From: Lolium rigidum
Taxonomy: Eukaryota; Streptophyta; Magnoliopsida; Poales; Poaceae
Length of the DNA stretch: 64,000 bases
Assembly (NCBI RefSeq): GCF_022539505.1
Contig: NC_061513.1
Span: 177,412,017-177,476,016, forward strand
Direction: 5' to 3'
Shown here: one piece after another, positions 33,453-44,800 of the stretch
Layout: the number at the start of each line of letters is the position of its first letter
Numbering within the stretch: the stretch's first letter is position 1
The notes under the pieces: generated by a model
What the model was told of the DNA's origin: nothing
The model's input: the letters and a program-made list of their open reading frames with translations, nothing else
Database searches by the model: none
Translations under genes and position numbers: made by a program

Positions 33453-34991
33453 CTTGTCACCTTCCAGAGAAGTATATTGGGAGGTGAAGGCCTCCAAAGA
33501 AGAGATAACAACTCGCAAATCCTTAAGAGATAAGGAAAAATAATTATTAGACGAAGAACTAGTTATCAACGAACTTATAATTTGATCAAGGAAGTTGTCA
33601 TGCATGGGTATATCATTAAACCAGGAAAAGCTTACATGTTTCCCTGGAGGATAAGCTGTAGCCGCGGCTGTCAAAGAAATCTCCTTCCCTTTAGAAAGGG
33701 AAGAAGCTGTCGATATTTGAGCCATGGGGGCTGCAGCAGGAGTCGAAGCCTCGGAGGCCGCTGGGTTCGACATATTGGCACCAGACTTGGCCTTCTTGGC
33801 CGGAGGCTCGATGAAGCCCTTGTCACTGCAAGAACAAGAAACTGGCAAAGTCAGAATCAAATACAAATGGCGAAGCCAGAGCACAATCCTGGAAAAAGGA
33901 GCAAGGACTTACAAATCGTAAAGATCATCTTCGTCGGCAAAGCCGCCGGATGATCTCTTTGAGGGCAGTGCCTCGGCCTTCTCCGCAGCTGCATCAACAA
34001 AGGCAGCACGATCAGCGTCGTCATCATGCATTGACCCCGCTGTATCACTTATATCATCGGCAGAGAATTGAGGATTGATGGAAAAAGCTTCAGGATTCAT
34101 CGGATCGTCATGTTCTTCTTTCGGGCTTGCATTTCCTTCAGTGTGGGACCCTACAAGGATTGATGAATCCCTTTTCTCGAAAGAATTGTTCGACAGGTCT
34201 TGCAAATGTTCAGGAGCTATAGGGATCTGTCGAAGTTGACAAGTGAGAATAATGGCATTTAAGATAATCAAAAGAAACATGACAATAAGAGCATGAAGGG
34301 GACAATTTACCTCGGTTGGCGGATGTTCAGCGTCAAATGGCGGCTGGGGAGGTATCATTGGAATTGAATCTTCCTGGCTAAATAGGGTAAGGCGCCGGAC
34401 TTCATCAAGCAATTCCTTTTCGGATAACTCGATGATGTTTACTCTAGTCTCGTCCTTGGGACCCGAATACAACCACATCGGATGGGCCCTAGACATGATC
34501 GGTTGAACTCGACATTTTAAGAACACATCGGCTACCTCAGTACCTATCATGGTTTGACCATCGGATTCCTTGATCCGAAGGAACCTATCAAACAACTTAT
34601 CGACTGTTGGTTTTTTCATCGGGTGAGAGGATATTTTTCCAAGACTTCTTGGGTTTGGCTTCTAGGACATCGGAGAATTGGGGGAGCTGGGAGTCGGCTG
34701 CTGATGAGTCTTTGATATAAAACCACTTCAGCTTCCATCCTTCCACATACTCTTTCATTGGGAAGTTGAAGTAGTTGACTTCTTTACGAGCAACAAAACC
34801 AACTCCACCAATGACGGAGGATCCACTGCTGCAATTGTATCTTTTGACGAAGAAAATCTTCTTCCACAAACCAAAGTGGGGCTCAATGCCGAAAAACGCT
34901 TCGCAGAGGGTCATAAAGATGGCAAGGTGAAGGATTGTGTTGGGAGTTAGCTGCCATAATTGGATCTCATACACTCGAAGGAGGTGATGAT
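33453..34991 (-). pseudogene. Antisense gene of the Tat element, C-terminal part (PF04195-like)
   Basis: Minus-strand continuation of the gene that starts at 41,757. The first stretch is YEIQLWQLTPNTILHLAIFM, then LCEAFFGIEPHFGLWKKIF (34,840-34,974), the core of the putative gypsy-type transposon domain PF04195. Then come EVNYFNFPMKEYVEGWKLKW and, after a frame change at 34,600-34,620, VDKLFDRFLRIKESDG. Two GT-AG introns are predicted, 34,227-34,310 and 33,826-33,912, after which DKGFIEPPAKKAKSGANMSN continues to 33,453. There the gene is cut by the minus-strand element. It is interrupted at both ends by insertions, so it is broken. The family's function is unknown. Confidence 0.75.
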
Positions 34992-36429
34992 TGATACGTC
35001 TCCAACGTATCTATAATTTCTTATGTTCCATGCTAGTTTTATGACAATACCTACATGTTTTATTCATACTTTATATCGTTTTGATGCATTTTCCGGCACA
35101 AACTTATTAACAAGATACCGAAGCGCAGTTCCTGTTTTCTGCTGTTTTTGGTTTCAGAAATCCTACACAGGAAATATTCTCGGAATTGTACGAAACGAAA
35201 GCCCACGATCTTATATTTCACGGAGGGTTCCAGAGCACCGAAGAGGGGACAGAGGGGAGCCAAGGGGGCCCCACCCCACATGGCGGCGCGGCCAAGGGGG
35301 GGGGGGGCGCCCCCCTAGTGTGTGGGTCCCCCAGGACCCCTCCGAGGCTGCCCTTCCGCCTATAAAGCCTCTCCGTCGCGAAAACCCTAAAAACATAAGC
35401 CACAATACGATAAAAGTTGCGCAGCCGCCGCCATCGCGAAGCCAAGTTCGGGGGACAGAAGTCTCTCGTTCGCGCACGCCGCCGGACGGGGAATTGCCCC
35501 CAGAAGGCATCTCCATCGACACCATCGCCATCTTCATCGCCATTGCTGTCTCCTATGATGAGGAGGGAGTAGTTCTCCCCGAGGCTAAGGGCTGTACCGG
35601 TAGCTATGTGGTTCATCTCTCTCTCCCATGTGATCTTTATGTGATCATGAGCTTTGTATCACTATTAATCTATGTGCTACTCTAGTGATGTTATTAAAGT
35701 AGTCTATTCCTCCTTCATGATGTAATGTGGACAGTGTGTGCATCATGTAGTACTTGGCGTAGGTTATGATTGTGATCTCTTGTAGATTATGAAGTTAACT
35801 ATTACTATGCACTCTAGAGTTACTTTAATATGAACTCCGGAATTACTCTCCATGGTGTGACAGTGGATGGTGTTTGCATCGTGTGTGATTCCTTTATGAC
35901 GTTGTGGAGCTTGTTTACTCCGGCTTGAGGGTGCTCTCGTAGCCCTACACAATGAATGGTGTTTGTTATCCAACAATAGAGTCTTTGAAAGTAGCATAAG
36001 AGAAGAGAACTTATTTATTTATGTGATCATTGTTGAGAGTGTCCACTAGTGAAAGTATGATCCCTAGGCCTTGTTTCTAAGCATTGAAACTCCGTTTCCA
36101 ACAAGTTCTGTTACATGTTTGCTTGCTGCCATCTTTATTTCAGATTGCTATTACCACTCATATTCATCCATATTACTTGTATTTCACTATCTCTTCGCCG
36201 AACTAGTGCACCTATACATCTGACAAGTGTATTAGGTGTGTTGGAGACACAAGAGACTTCTTGTATCGTAATTGTAGGGTTGCTTGAGAGGGATATCTTT
36301 GACCTCTACCTCCCTGAGTTCGATAAACCTTGGGTGATTCACTTAAGGGAAACTTGCTGCTGTTCTACAAACCTCTGGCTCTTGGAGGCCCAACACTGTC
36401 TACGGGAATAGAAGCGTGCGTAGACATCA
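34992..36429 (+). repeat. 5' LTR of the 34,992-41,404 element
   Basis: Begins with the palindrome GATACGTCTCCAACGTATC. A long G-run followed by GCGCCCCC (about 35,297-35,315) is longer than in the 3' copy. CCTATAAAGC at about 35,358 is the likely TATA box. Confidence 0.93.
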
Positions 36430-36439
36430 AGCTATTTTC

Positions 36440-36457
36440 TGGCGCCGTTGCCGGGGA
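36440..36457 (+). other. Primer-binding site, tRNA-Asp type
   Basis: TGGCGCCGTTGCCGGGGA, 10 bases inside the LTR; perfect complement of the plant tRNA-Asp 3' end as I know it. Confidence 0.85.
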
Positions 36458-36603
36458 GGTAAGGTAAAAGGTATTCACATCCTCCGACTACTAAGCTATT
36501 TCCTAGCATTGTTGCCGGTGTGTGAGTGCTCGAAGCTATTTCCTTTAGATCCTGCAATTGCATCTTTTTGTTTCTTGTTTTTATTTTTCACTAGTTAGGC
36601 TTA

Positions 36604-37345
36604 ATGGAAAACAACAAAAAAAATTAGAGATCTTTATGAACTTTATATTGAACTAGGACATGATGTGTTTGAAGAGAGAATTAAAAAACCCATGGAACTT
36701 TGTTTACAAAATAGTTGTAGCAATGTTATTAGCATGAACTCTTTGAATACTATTATTGCTAATGCTATGGAAGAATTTAAGCTTGGGGAAGCTGGTTGTG
36801 ATATTTTTAGTCCCCCAAGTTTTGAGGAGAAAATTTTCTTTGATGATACTTTGCCTCCCATTTATGATGATTATAATGATAGTGGTATTTTGGTGCCACC
36901 TACTATGGAGGATAAAGTTTATTATGATTATACCATGCCTGCAATTTATGATGATTACAATGATGGTTGTGATAGTTTTACTCCCACTATTACTAATAAA
37001 ATTGATTATGCTTATGTGGAGAGTAATGATACTTTTATGCATGTGAATAAGAATGCTTTATGTGATAGTTATATTGTTGAGTTTGTTCATAATGCCACTG
37101 AAAGTTATTATGAGAGAGGGAAACATGGCTATATGCATCTTAATAATATTAAGTTTCCCCTCTTTATGTTGAGAATCTTGAAGTTACTCGTGTTTTATCT
37201 TCCTATGCTTGTCACTTTGCTCCTCATGAATTTATTTGTGTACAAGATTCATTTTCATAGGAAGTGGGTTAGACTTAAATTTGTTTCATACTTCTTTTTG
37301 ATGCTCTTTTTGCTTCAACTCTCATCCTCATGTGAGCATCATTAA
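36604..37345 (+). pseudogene. Element-encoded protein with hydrophobic tail, N-terminal frameshift
   Basis: ATG at 36,604 is followed by MENNKKN and a stop caused by an extra A in a run at about 36,618. The frame then stays open from about 36,665 to 37,345. The protein is acidic, with two IYDDYND repeats and a conserved segment CDSYIVEFVHNATESYYERG. A strongly hydrophobic stretch (RILKLLVFYLPMLVTLLLMN, about 37,165-37,240) is followed by a basic YKIHFHRKWVRLK. The tail is shared with the protein at 52,925-53,476, whose N-terminal half is different. It looks like a membrane-anchored tail, recalling env-like proteins of Athila elements, but no homology to them is established. Confidence 0.6.
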
Positions 37346-39971
37346 AATTACTGAGCCCATCTTAACGGCTATAAAGAAAGCACTTCTTGGGAGATAACCC
37401 ATGTTTTTATTTTGCTACTGTTTTGTTGTGTCTTGGAAGTTGTTACTACTGTAGCAACCTCTCCTTCTCTTTATTTTATTGCATTGTTGTGCCAAGTAAA
37501 GTCTTTGATAGTAAAGTTGATACGAGATTTGGATTTCGGCGCAGAAACAGATTTCTTGCTGTCGCGAATTTGAGTAGGCCTCTCTGTAGGTAAGTCAGAA
37601 AAATCTGCCAATTTACGTGTGTGATCTGCAGATATGTATGCAACTTTCATTCAATTTGAGCTTTTTCATATGAGCAAGTTAAGTGCCTCAAAAAAATTCG
37701 TCTTTACGGACTGTTATGTTTTGACAGATTCTGCCTTTTATTTCGCATTGCCTCTTTTGCTATGTTGAATGGATTTCTTTGTTCCATTAACTTGCAGTAG
37801 CTTTGAGAAATGTCCAGAAGTGTTAAGAATGATTGTGTCACCTCTGAATATGTGAATTTTTGATTATGCACTAACCCTCTAATGAGTTTGTTTTGAGTTT
37901 GGTGTGGAGGAAGTTTTCAAGGATCAAGAGAGGAGGATGATACAATATGATCAAGAAGAGTGAAAAGTTTAAGCTTGGGGATGCCCCCGTGGTTCATCCC
38001 TGCATATTTCAAGAACACTCAAGCATCTAAGCTTGGGGATGCCCAAGGCATCCCCTTCTTCATCAACAACTTATCAGGTCACCTCTAGTGAAACTATATT
38101 TTTATTCCGTCACATCTTATGTGCTTTACTTGGAGCGTCTGTGTGCTTTTATTTTTGTTTTTGTTTGAATAAACTCGGATCCTAGCAATCCATGTGTGGG
38201 AGAGAGACACACGCCGCTCGTTCATATGAACACTAGTGTTCTTAGCTTTACTTTTAATGTTCATGGCGAAGGTTGATACTGCTTCGTTCATTGTTATATG
38301 GTTGGAAACAGAAAATGCTTCATGTGGTAATTGGTATATTGTCTTGAATAATTTGATACTTGGCAATTGTTGTGCTCAAATAGATCATGTTTAAGCTCTT
38401 GCATCATGTACTTTGCACCCATTAATGAAGAACTACCATAGAGCTTGTTGAAATTTGGTTTGCATGATTGGTCTCTCTAAAGTCTAGATATTTTCTGGTG
38501 AGGTGTTTGAACAACAAGGAGACAGTGTAGAGTCTTATAATGCTTGCAATATGTTCTTATGTAAGTTTTGCTGTACCGGTTCATACTTGTGTTTGCTTCA
38601 AACAACCTTGCTAGCCCAAGCCTTGTACCGAGAGGGAATTCTTCTCGTGCATCCAAATCCTTGAGCCAAAAACTATGCCATTTGTGTCCACCATACCTAC
38701 CTACTATGTGGTATTTCTCTGCCATTCCAAAGTAAATTGTTTGAGTGCTACCTTTAAAATTTCATTCCTTGTCTTTGCAATATATAGCTCAAGGGAAAAT
38801 AGCCTTAAAAACTATTGTGGTATTGAATATGTTACTTATGTATCTTATTTCTTATAAGTTGCTTGTTGAGCGGTAACCATGTTTCTGGGGACGCCATCAA
38901 CTATTACACCTTTGTTGAATATCATGTGAGTTGCTATGCATGTTCGTCTTGTCTCGAAGTAAGGGTGATTTATCATGATCAAATGGTTTGAGTATGCATA
39001 TTGTTAGAGAAGAACATTGGGCCGCTAACCAAAGCCATGAATCATGGTGGAAGTTTCAGTTTGGACATCAATCCTCAATCTCTTATGAGAATATTATCTG
39101 TTGTTGAATGCTTATGCATTAAAGAGGATTCCATTATCTGTTTTCTATGTTGTCCCGGTATGGATGTCCTAAGTTGAGATTTATCAAAAACGAGAAATCA
39201 AATGCGATCTATCTCCTTGGACCTTTGTACATGCGACATAGAGGTACCCCTTTGTGATACTTGGTTGAAAAATATGTTATGCAATGATAATCCATGGAAA
39301 TCCGAGCTAATTAGGACAAGGTGCGAGCACTATTGGTATTCTATGCATGAGGCTTGCAACTTATAGGATGTCTTATGCATAACACATATGAATTATTGCT
39401 ACCGTTGACAAAATTGTTTCTATGTTTTCAAAATGAAAAGCTCTAGCACAAAAATAGTAATCCATACTTCCCTCTGCGAAGGGCCATTCTTTTACTTTAT
39501 GTTGAGTTAGTTTACCTACTTCTTTCTATCTTAGAACCAAACACTTGTGTCAACTGTGTGCATTGATTCCTATATACTTGCTTATTTGCATTCATCATAT
39601 TACTTTGTGTTGACAATTATCCATGAGATATACATCCATGAGATATACATGTTGAAGTTGAAAGCAACTGCTGAAACTTATATCTTCCTTTGTGTTGCTT
39701 CAAAACTTTCTAGTAAGAATTTATTGCTTTATGAGTTAACTCCTGTGCAAGTCTTATTTATGCTTGTCTTGAAAGTACTATTCATGAAAAGTCTTTGCTA
39801 TATGATTCAGTTGTTTAAGTCATTGTCTTTACCATTGCTTCGAATCACTTCATTCATCTCATATGCTTTACAATAGTATTGATCAAGATTATGATAGCAT
39901 GTCACTTCAGAAATTATCCTTGTTATCGTTTACCGACTCGAGGGCGAGTAGGAACTAAGCTTGGGGATGCT
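37346..39971 (+). other. Non-coding 3' module of the element, with polypurine tract
   Basis: No gene. The same module recurs at 53,477-54,890 (plus) and 28,535-30,880 (minus). Recognisable landmarks are GGGAGATAACCCATG (37,389), CTACTGTAGCAACCTCTCC and two GCTTGGGGATGCCC motifs (37,975, 38,032). It ends with the polypurine tract at 39,957-39,970. Confidence 0.8.
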
Positions 39972-41404
39972 TGATACGTCTCCAACGTATCTATAATTTC
40001 TTATGTTCCATATTAGTTTTATGACAATACCTACATGTTTTATTCATACTTTATATCGTTTTGATGCATTTTCCAGCACTAACCTATTAACAAGATGCCG
40101 AAGCGCCAGTTCCTGTTTTCTGTTGTTTTTGGTTTCAGAAATCCTACACAGGAAATATTCTCAGAATTGGACGAAACGAAAGCCCACGATCTTATATTTC
40201 ACGGAAGTTTCTAGAGCACCGAAGAGGGGCCAGAGGGGAGCCAAGGGGGCCCCACCCCACATGGCGGCGCGGCCAAGGGGGGGCGCCCCCTAGTGTGTGG
40301 GTCCCCCAGGACCCCTCCGAGGCTGCCCTTCCGCCTATAAAGCCTCTCCGTCGCGAAAACCCTAAAAACATAAGCCACGATACGAGAAAAGTTACGCAGC
40401 CACCGCCATCGCGAAGCCAAGTTCGGGGGACAGAAGTCTCTGTTCCGGCACGCCGCCGGGACGGGGAATTTCCCCCGGAAGGCATCTCCATCGACACCAC
40501 TGCCATCTTCATCGTCATTGCTGTCTCCTATGATGAGGAGGGAGTAGTTCTCCCCCGAGGCTAAGGGCTGTACCGGTAGCTATGTGGTTCATCTCTCTCT
40601 CCCATGTGATCTTTATGTGATCATGAGCTTTGTATCACTATTAATCTATGTGCTACTCTAGTGATGCTATTAAAGTAGTCTATTCCTCCTTCATGATGTA
40701 ATGTGGACAGTGTGTGCATCATGTAGTACTTGGCGTAGGTTATGATTGTGATCTCTTGTAGATTATGAAGTTAACTATTACTATGCACTCTAGAGTTACT
40801 TTAATATGAACTCCGGAATTACTCTCCATGGTGTGACAGGTGACGGTGTTTGCATCGTGTGTGATTCCTTTATGACGTTGTGGAGCTTGTTTACTCCGGC
40901 TTGAGGGTGCTCTCGTAGCCCTACACAATGAATGGTGTTTGTTATCCAACAATAGAGTCTTTGAAAGTAGCATAAGAGAAGAGAACTTATTTATTTATGT
41001 GATCATTGTTGAGAGTGTCCACTAGTGAAAGTATGATCCCTAGGCCTTGTTTCTAAGCATTGAAACTCCGTTTCCAACAAGTTCTGTTATATGTTTGCTT
41101 GCTGCCATCTTTATTTCAGATTGCTATTACCACTCATATTCATCCATATTACTTGTATTTCACTATCTCTTCGCCGAACTAGTGCACCTATACATCTGAC
41201 AAGTGTATTAGGTGTGTTGGGGACACAAGAGACTTCTTGTATCGTAATTGCAGGGTTGCTTGAGAGGGATATCTTTGACCTCTACCTCCCTGAGTTCGAT
41301 AAACCTTGGGTGATTTACTTAAGGGAAACTTGCTGCTGTTCTACAAACCTCTGCTCTTGGAGGCCCAACACTGTCTACGGTAATAGAAGCGTGCGTAGAC
41401 ATCA
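39972..41404 (+). repeat. 3' LTR of the 34,992-41,404 element
   Basis: 1,433 bp, TGATACGTCTCC...GTAGACATCA, followed by the target duplication ATGAT. Confidence 0.93.
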
Positions 41405-41757
41405 ATGATGAAATTTGTGAGCGGGGAGTGAAAGACCGCGGTACAAGAAGGATAAGAACATCACAGTAAAACCGGCAGGAGGATTGGGCCGCGAAATCGC
41501 ACCTGGAAGGATAACGTTCCCCTCGTCAGAAGAAATTATTCCGAGGCTCCGGGCCTTCTTTTCGTCTTGCTTTGTGGTAGTACAAGCTGGCCAATCGCCA
41601 GGGACAGGCCCGGCCGTGGAGCTTGATGGCGCTGGCGGCGCCGGAGCTGGGGGGGAGCATCTGACGCGCTTCTCTGCGGCGGGTTTGGAGGAGTCCTGGC
41701 GGCGGCGCCACTGCTCACAACGCTGGTGGCGAGAGTGGGGTTCTTCTTCTTCACCAT
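41405..41757 (-). pseudogene. Antisense gene of the Tat element, N-terminal part
   Basis: Starts at ATG 41,757 (MVKKKNPTLATSVVSSGAAA). A Pro/Ala-rich segment follows, and after a frame change SLGIISSDEGNVILPGAI and PPAGFTVMFLSFLYRGLSLP (about 41,415-41,480). This is the characteristic entry to PF04195. It is cut at 41,405 by the element whose other flank resumes the same domain at 34,991. The gene runs opposite to the element's own gag. Confidence 0.7.
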
Positions 41758-42140
41758 TGTGAGATCTGAGGAAGATCTGGGAGCTGCGGCGACGCGGTAG
41801 AACGAATGAGAAAGAAAGGACGCAAGGATGAAGTGTGGGAAGGAGAGTTTACCCCGAGAGATTATAAAGTAAAAGGAAACCTGAGGATTGAGCGGGCACG
41901 TGTCGTTGCTTTCAATTTATTAAGGAGATTTCTTCTCATCATTTGTCGTAGAAATCGAGGAGTCACCTTGGTAACTGCACGCAAGTAGTGGTCATTTCTT
42001 AAATAGAACCGCGCAGAAGTAGGATGGGCCCGTCAGGTCACGTCCTGTCAGTCAGATTTACAACAGTAATTACGTCATCACTGACGTCAAGTCTGCTTGA
42101 AGTATCCGAAGAAAAGTCGAAACTATCGAATAGGCTGGTT

Positions 42141-42679
42141 CGAGTCTACGCACGGATTGCAAGCATCCGCACCTAGACTCGGGGGCTACTCCCATCGGGA
42201 GCGCTGGACGTGCACCCGATATATTTGGACTCGAAGACTTTCTTGCAAGGATGCGTGTGAAAATAATATCTAAGGAAAAGGTCAGAACGTTCGGCTCGAG
42301 TCTACGCACGGATTGCAAGCATCCATACCTAGACTCGGGGGCTACTCCCATCGGGAGCGCCGATTGCGCACCCAACGAACTTTTTTGCACTCCAGGATCA
42401 TTCCCGGGGACTTGATTCTGTGTAGAATAGCGTTGTTTTGCCATCGGCAGTTAACCAGCAAAGCTGGACACGCTACTCAATATCCTTTACGCATTAAACC
42501 TTTACTTGGTAAATTGAAGCCCTGATGCAAATGTATCGGATGACCTATGAAGGCCTGCGGAAAGCTTCGGCAGAAGAAGACATTCGAGTGGTGCAACTTG
42601 AGTCTACGCACGGATTGCAAGCATCCGTACCTAGACTCGGGGGCTACTCCCATCGGGAGCGCTGGACGCGCACCCGATA
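42141..42679 (+). repeat. Three 81-bp repeats near the 3' end of the Tat element
   Basis: Units at 42,141-42,221, 42,297-42,377 and 42,599-42,679 share GAGTCTACGCACGGATTGC, CTAGACTCGGGGGCTACTCC and ATCGGGAGCGC. Spacings are 156 and 302 bases. The core CTCGGGGGCTAC also forms the polypurine tract directly before the 3' LTR (42,782-42,794). Confidence 0.9.
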
Positions 42680-42794
42680 GAAGGAGAAGATGCTATTACA
42701 AGGAGGACAAGAATTATCAAGAGAGAAGAACATTCGGTGGAGGCATGCTTTAGTCTCTACCCGAAATATCTTCGGCTAGACACTCGGGGGCTAC

Positions 42795-43337
42795 TGACGT
42801 GGGCATTACCCTTCGGGTAACTGTTATTGCCCTATCCTGTACGGCCCAACTGGAGGCCCATGAAGACACCCGATGGCAAGGTGGGCCAATACGTCGGTGT
42901 CGAAGAAGGTTCTTTGAAGAACAAGACGAAGAAACGAAGAATACAAGAAAAGTCTAGAACTAGGGTCCTTTGTAACCTAGTCGTACCCGGACAGATCTCT
43001 TGAGACCTGGCCCCCTATATAAGGGCCAGGAGAGGGGCTGCCGAGGAACACACGCAATCTTAGCAACTTTAGCCACCATAAGTCCAGAGCTAGGTACTCG
43101 TAGCACTTAGCCTCTCGACGAGATCACAGCCGAAACCTTCGGCACCCCATTGTAACCCGTTATTTTCATAATCAAGATCAAACAGGCAAGACGTAAGGGT
43201 TTTACCTCATCGAGGGCCCCGAACCTGGGTAAATCCCTTTCCCCACTTGTTTGATAACCGATATCTCGTGTCAGCCTACAGGATTCCATCTACCCTATGC
43301 CCCAAACGGAGGGCATTGCCGAGAAGTATCCTCGACA
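42795..43337 (+). repeat. 3' LTR of the 17,316-43,337 element
   Basis: 543 bp, with an intact TATA box (CTATATAAGG, 43,015-43,024). Followed by GGGAG, then the Copia sequence resumes. Confidence 0.92.
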
Positions 43338-44800
43338 GGGAGGAACAAGACGCCATGTGTGATTGTTTTGTAGAGCTGTAAACTCAGCCTCCATGGCGGT
43401 ACGCCAATGAGGGGAGGAAAGGGCTGCTCGGTAATCAACTGGTTCGGTGTGCAGAAGAGTAGGGTCACCATTGTGAGTAGCATTGTATGCAATGGTGCCA
43501 TCAGTACGCTCCTTAGGCTGCCGAATACCGCGACGTAGTCGAGTAACAGGACCGGAAGGAGGAGCAGCAACATGAGCTTCAGGAGCCGCTGGTGCCGATG
43601 TGCCCGTAGACGAGGAAGCCGAGTCAGCGAGCAGCTGGGCGCTGCACTCGGCGACAACGAACCTGATGAGGTGCTTGCGGCGCGGGATGGAGTAGTTGGG
43701 CCGCCGTCGGGGGCCCAAGTTGCATGGGGAGCAGCCGCGCCATGCACAGGCGCGGCGTCGATCATGCCATGATCGACGTGAGTGGTAGAGGCCTCCTCAA
43801 CAAGTACTTCAAGTCGAGCTCCGCGATTCCTGCATCATGGTAGACAGTGGTACAAGGGAATATGCAGCATCAACAAACTAGCAAGAATGTAGTGGAGTAA
43901 TGGATGATGCTGGTGGAGAGGATGACGATGCAAGATGAGAGAAGGGGAAAACCGTCTCATCAAAAACAACATCGCGAGATATATACACTCTTTTTGTAGG
44001 AATATGTAAGCATTTGTATCCTTTATGGAGGGAAACTGTACCCAAGAAACACACATTGTTTGGAGCGGAACTCAAGTTTTCGATTATTGTAGGGACGAAG
44101 GTGTGACCAGCATGCACACCCAAAGACCTTAAGAAAGATGTAGTCAGGTGTCTCGCCTAGTAAGCGTTCAAGCGGAGTTTGCATATCAATGACCCATGTA
44201 GGTAGACAATTAATAAGAAAGCATGCTATCGAGAAGGCATCACTCCAGAAACGATAAGGAGCAGAAGCATGAGCTAAAAGGGTTAGACCAGTCTCGACAA
44301 TATGACGGTGTTTACGCTCAGCCGTACCATTCTGTTGACTAGTATGAGGACCTGAGACACGATGAGAAATACCAATGTTAGAAAAGAATTTGTTCAACTT
44401 AAGGTATTCACCATCCCAGTCACTCTGGACATGTATGATCTTTCTGTTTACCAGAGTTCAACATGTTGTTGGAATTGAAGGAAAATTTGGAACACATCAG
44501 ATTTATGCTTAAGAAGATAAAACTAGGTAAAACGTCTATAAGCATCAATACATAAAACTGGTGTCCACTAACCGACGTCTGGGCAGGACCCAAACATCAG
44601 AATATATACTCTCAAGAAGTACAGTAGCAACATGACTCAATACAGGAAAAGGTAACCGATGAATTTTGCCTTGCTAACATGCATCACAAACTACAACTTT
44701 ATTAACTGATGATGATGGAAGCTCATGACGATGTAAGACATGTTGAACTATGGGGGTCGCTGGATGACCTAGCTAAACGTGAGTGCAACTAATCTCGTGA
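43338..44800 (-). pseudogene. Copia integrase and linker region
   Basis: Minus-strand frames contain the integrase end: ISHRVSGPHTSQQNGTAERK, with the catalytic Glu in the position usual for Copia, RFWSDAFSIACFLINCLPT, and the C-terminal VFGCACWSHLRPYNNRKLEF, LGYS. Next come a Ser/His-rich linker and the pre-RT segment DYRAALSSPHWRTAMEAEF (about 43,395-43,450). Stops and shifts occur near 43,835-44,060 and 44,400-44,780, so the central DDE part is damaged. Confidence 0.8.

Larger units (their letters stand above)
34992..41404 (+). mobile_element. Complete non-autonomous Athila-like LTR element, TSD ATGAT
   Basis: LTRs 34,992-36,429 (1,438 bp) and 39,972-41,404 (1,433 bp) run from TGATACGTCTCC to GTAGACATCA and are nearly identical. 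The target duplication ATGAT is perfect (34,987-34,991 and 41,405-41,409). A primer-binding site (36,440-36,457) and a polypurine tract AAGCTTGGGGATGC (39,957-39,970) are in place. The only gene is at 36,604-37,345; about 2.6 kb of non-coding internal DNA follows. All transposition enzymes are missing, so it must be mobilised in trans. It interrupts the antisense gene of the Tat element and is one of the youngest insertions here. Confidence 0.95.
17316..43337 (+). mobile_element. Tat-type Gypsy element with antisense gene, split by nested insertions
   Basis: LTRs at 17,316-17,857 and 42,795-43,337 start TGACGTGGGCATTACCC and end with GACA. Target duplications are AGGAG (17,311-17,315) and GGGAG (43,338-43,342), one mismatch. 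Element sequence remains at 17,316-19,941 (LTR, gag), 33,453-34,991 and 41,405-43,337 (antisense gene, 3' repeats, LTR). Everything between belongs to later insertions or the gap. Protease, reverse transcriptase and integrase are missing from the visible sequence. The layout gag - (pol) - antisense gene - 3' LTR is that of the Tat lineage. It inserted into the Copia polyprotein just upstream of reverse transcriptase. Confidence 0.9.

Noticed and set aside
42141..42679. CRISPR-like array
   Set aside because: Only three long repeats with unequal spacing, within a plant retrotransposon 3' region.
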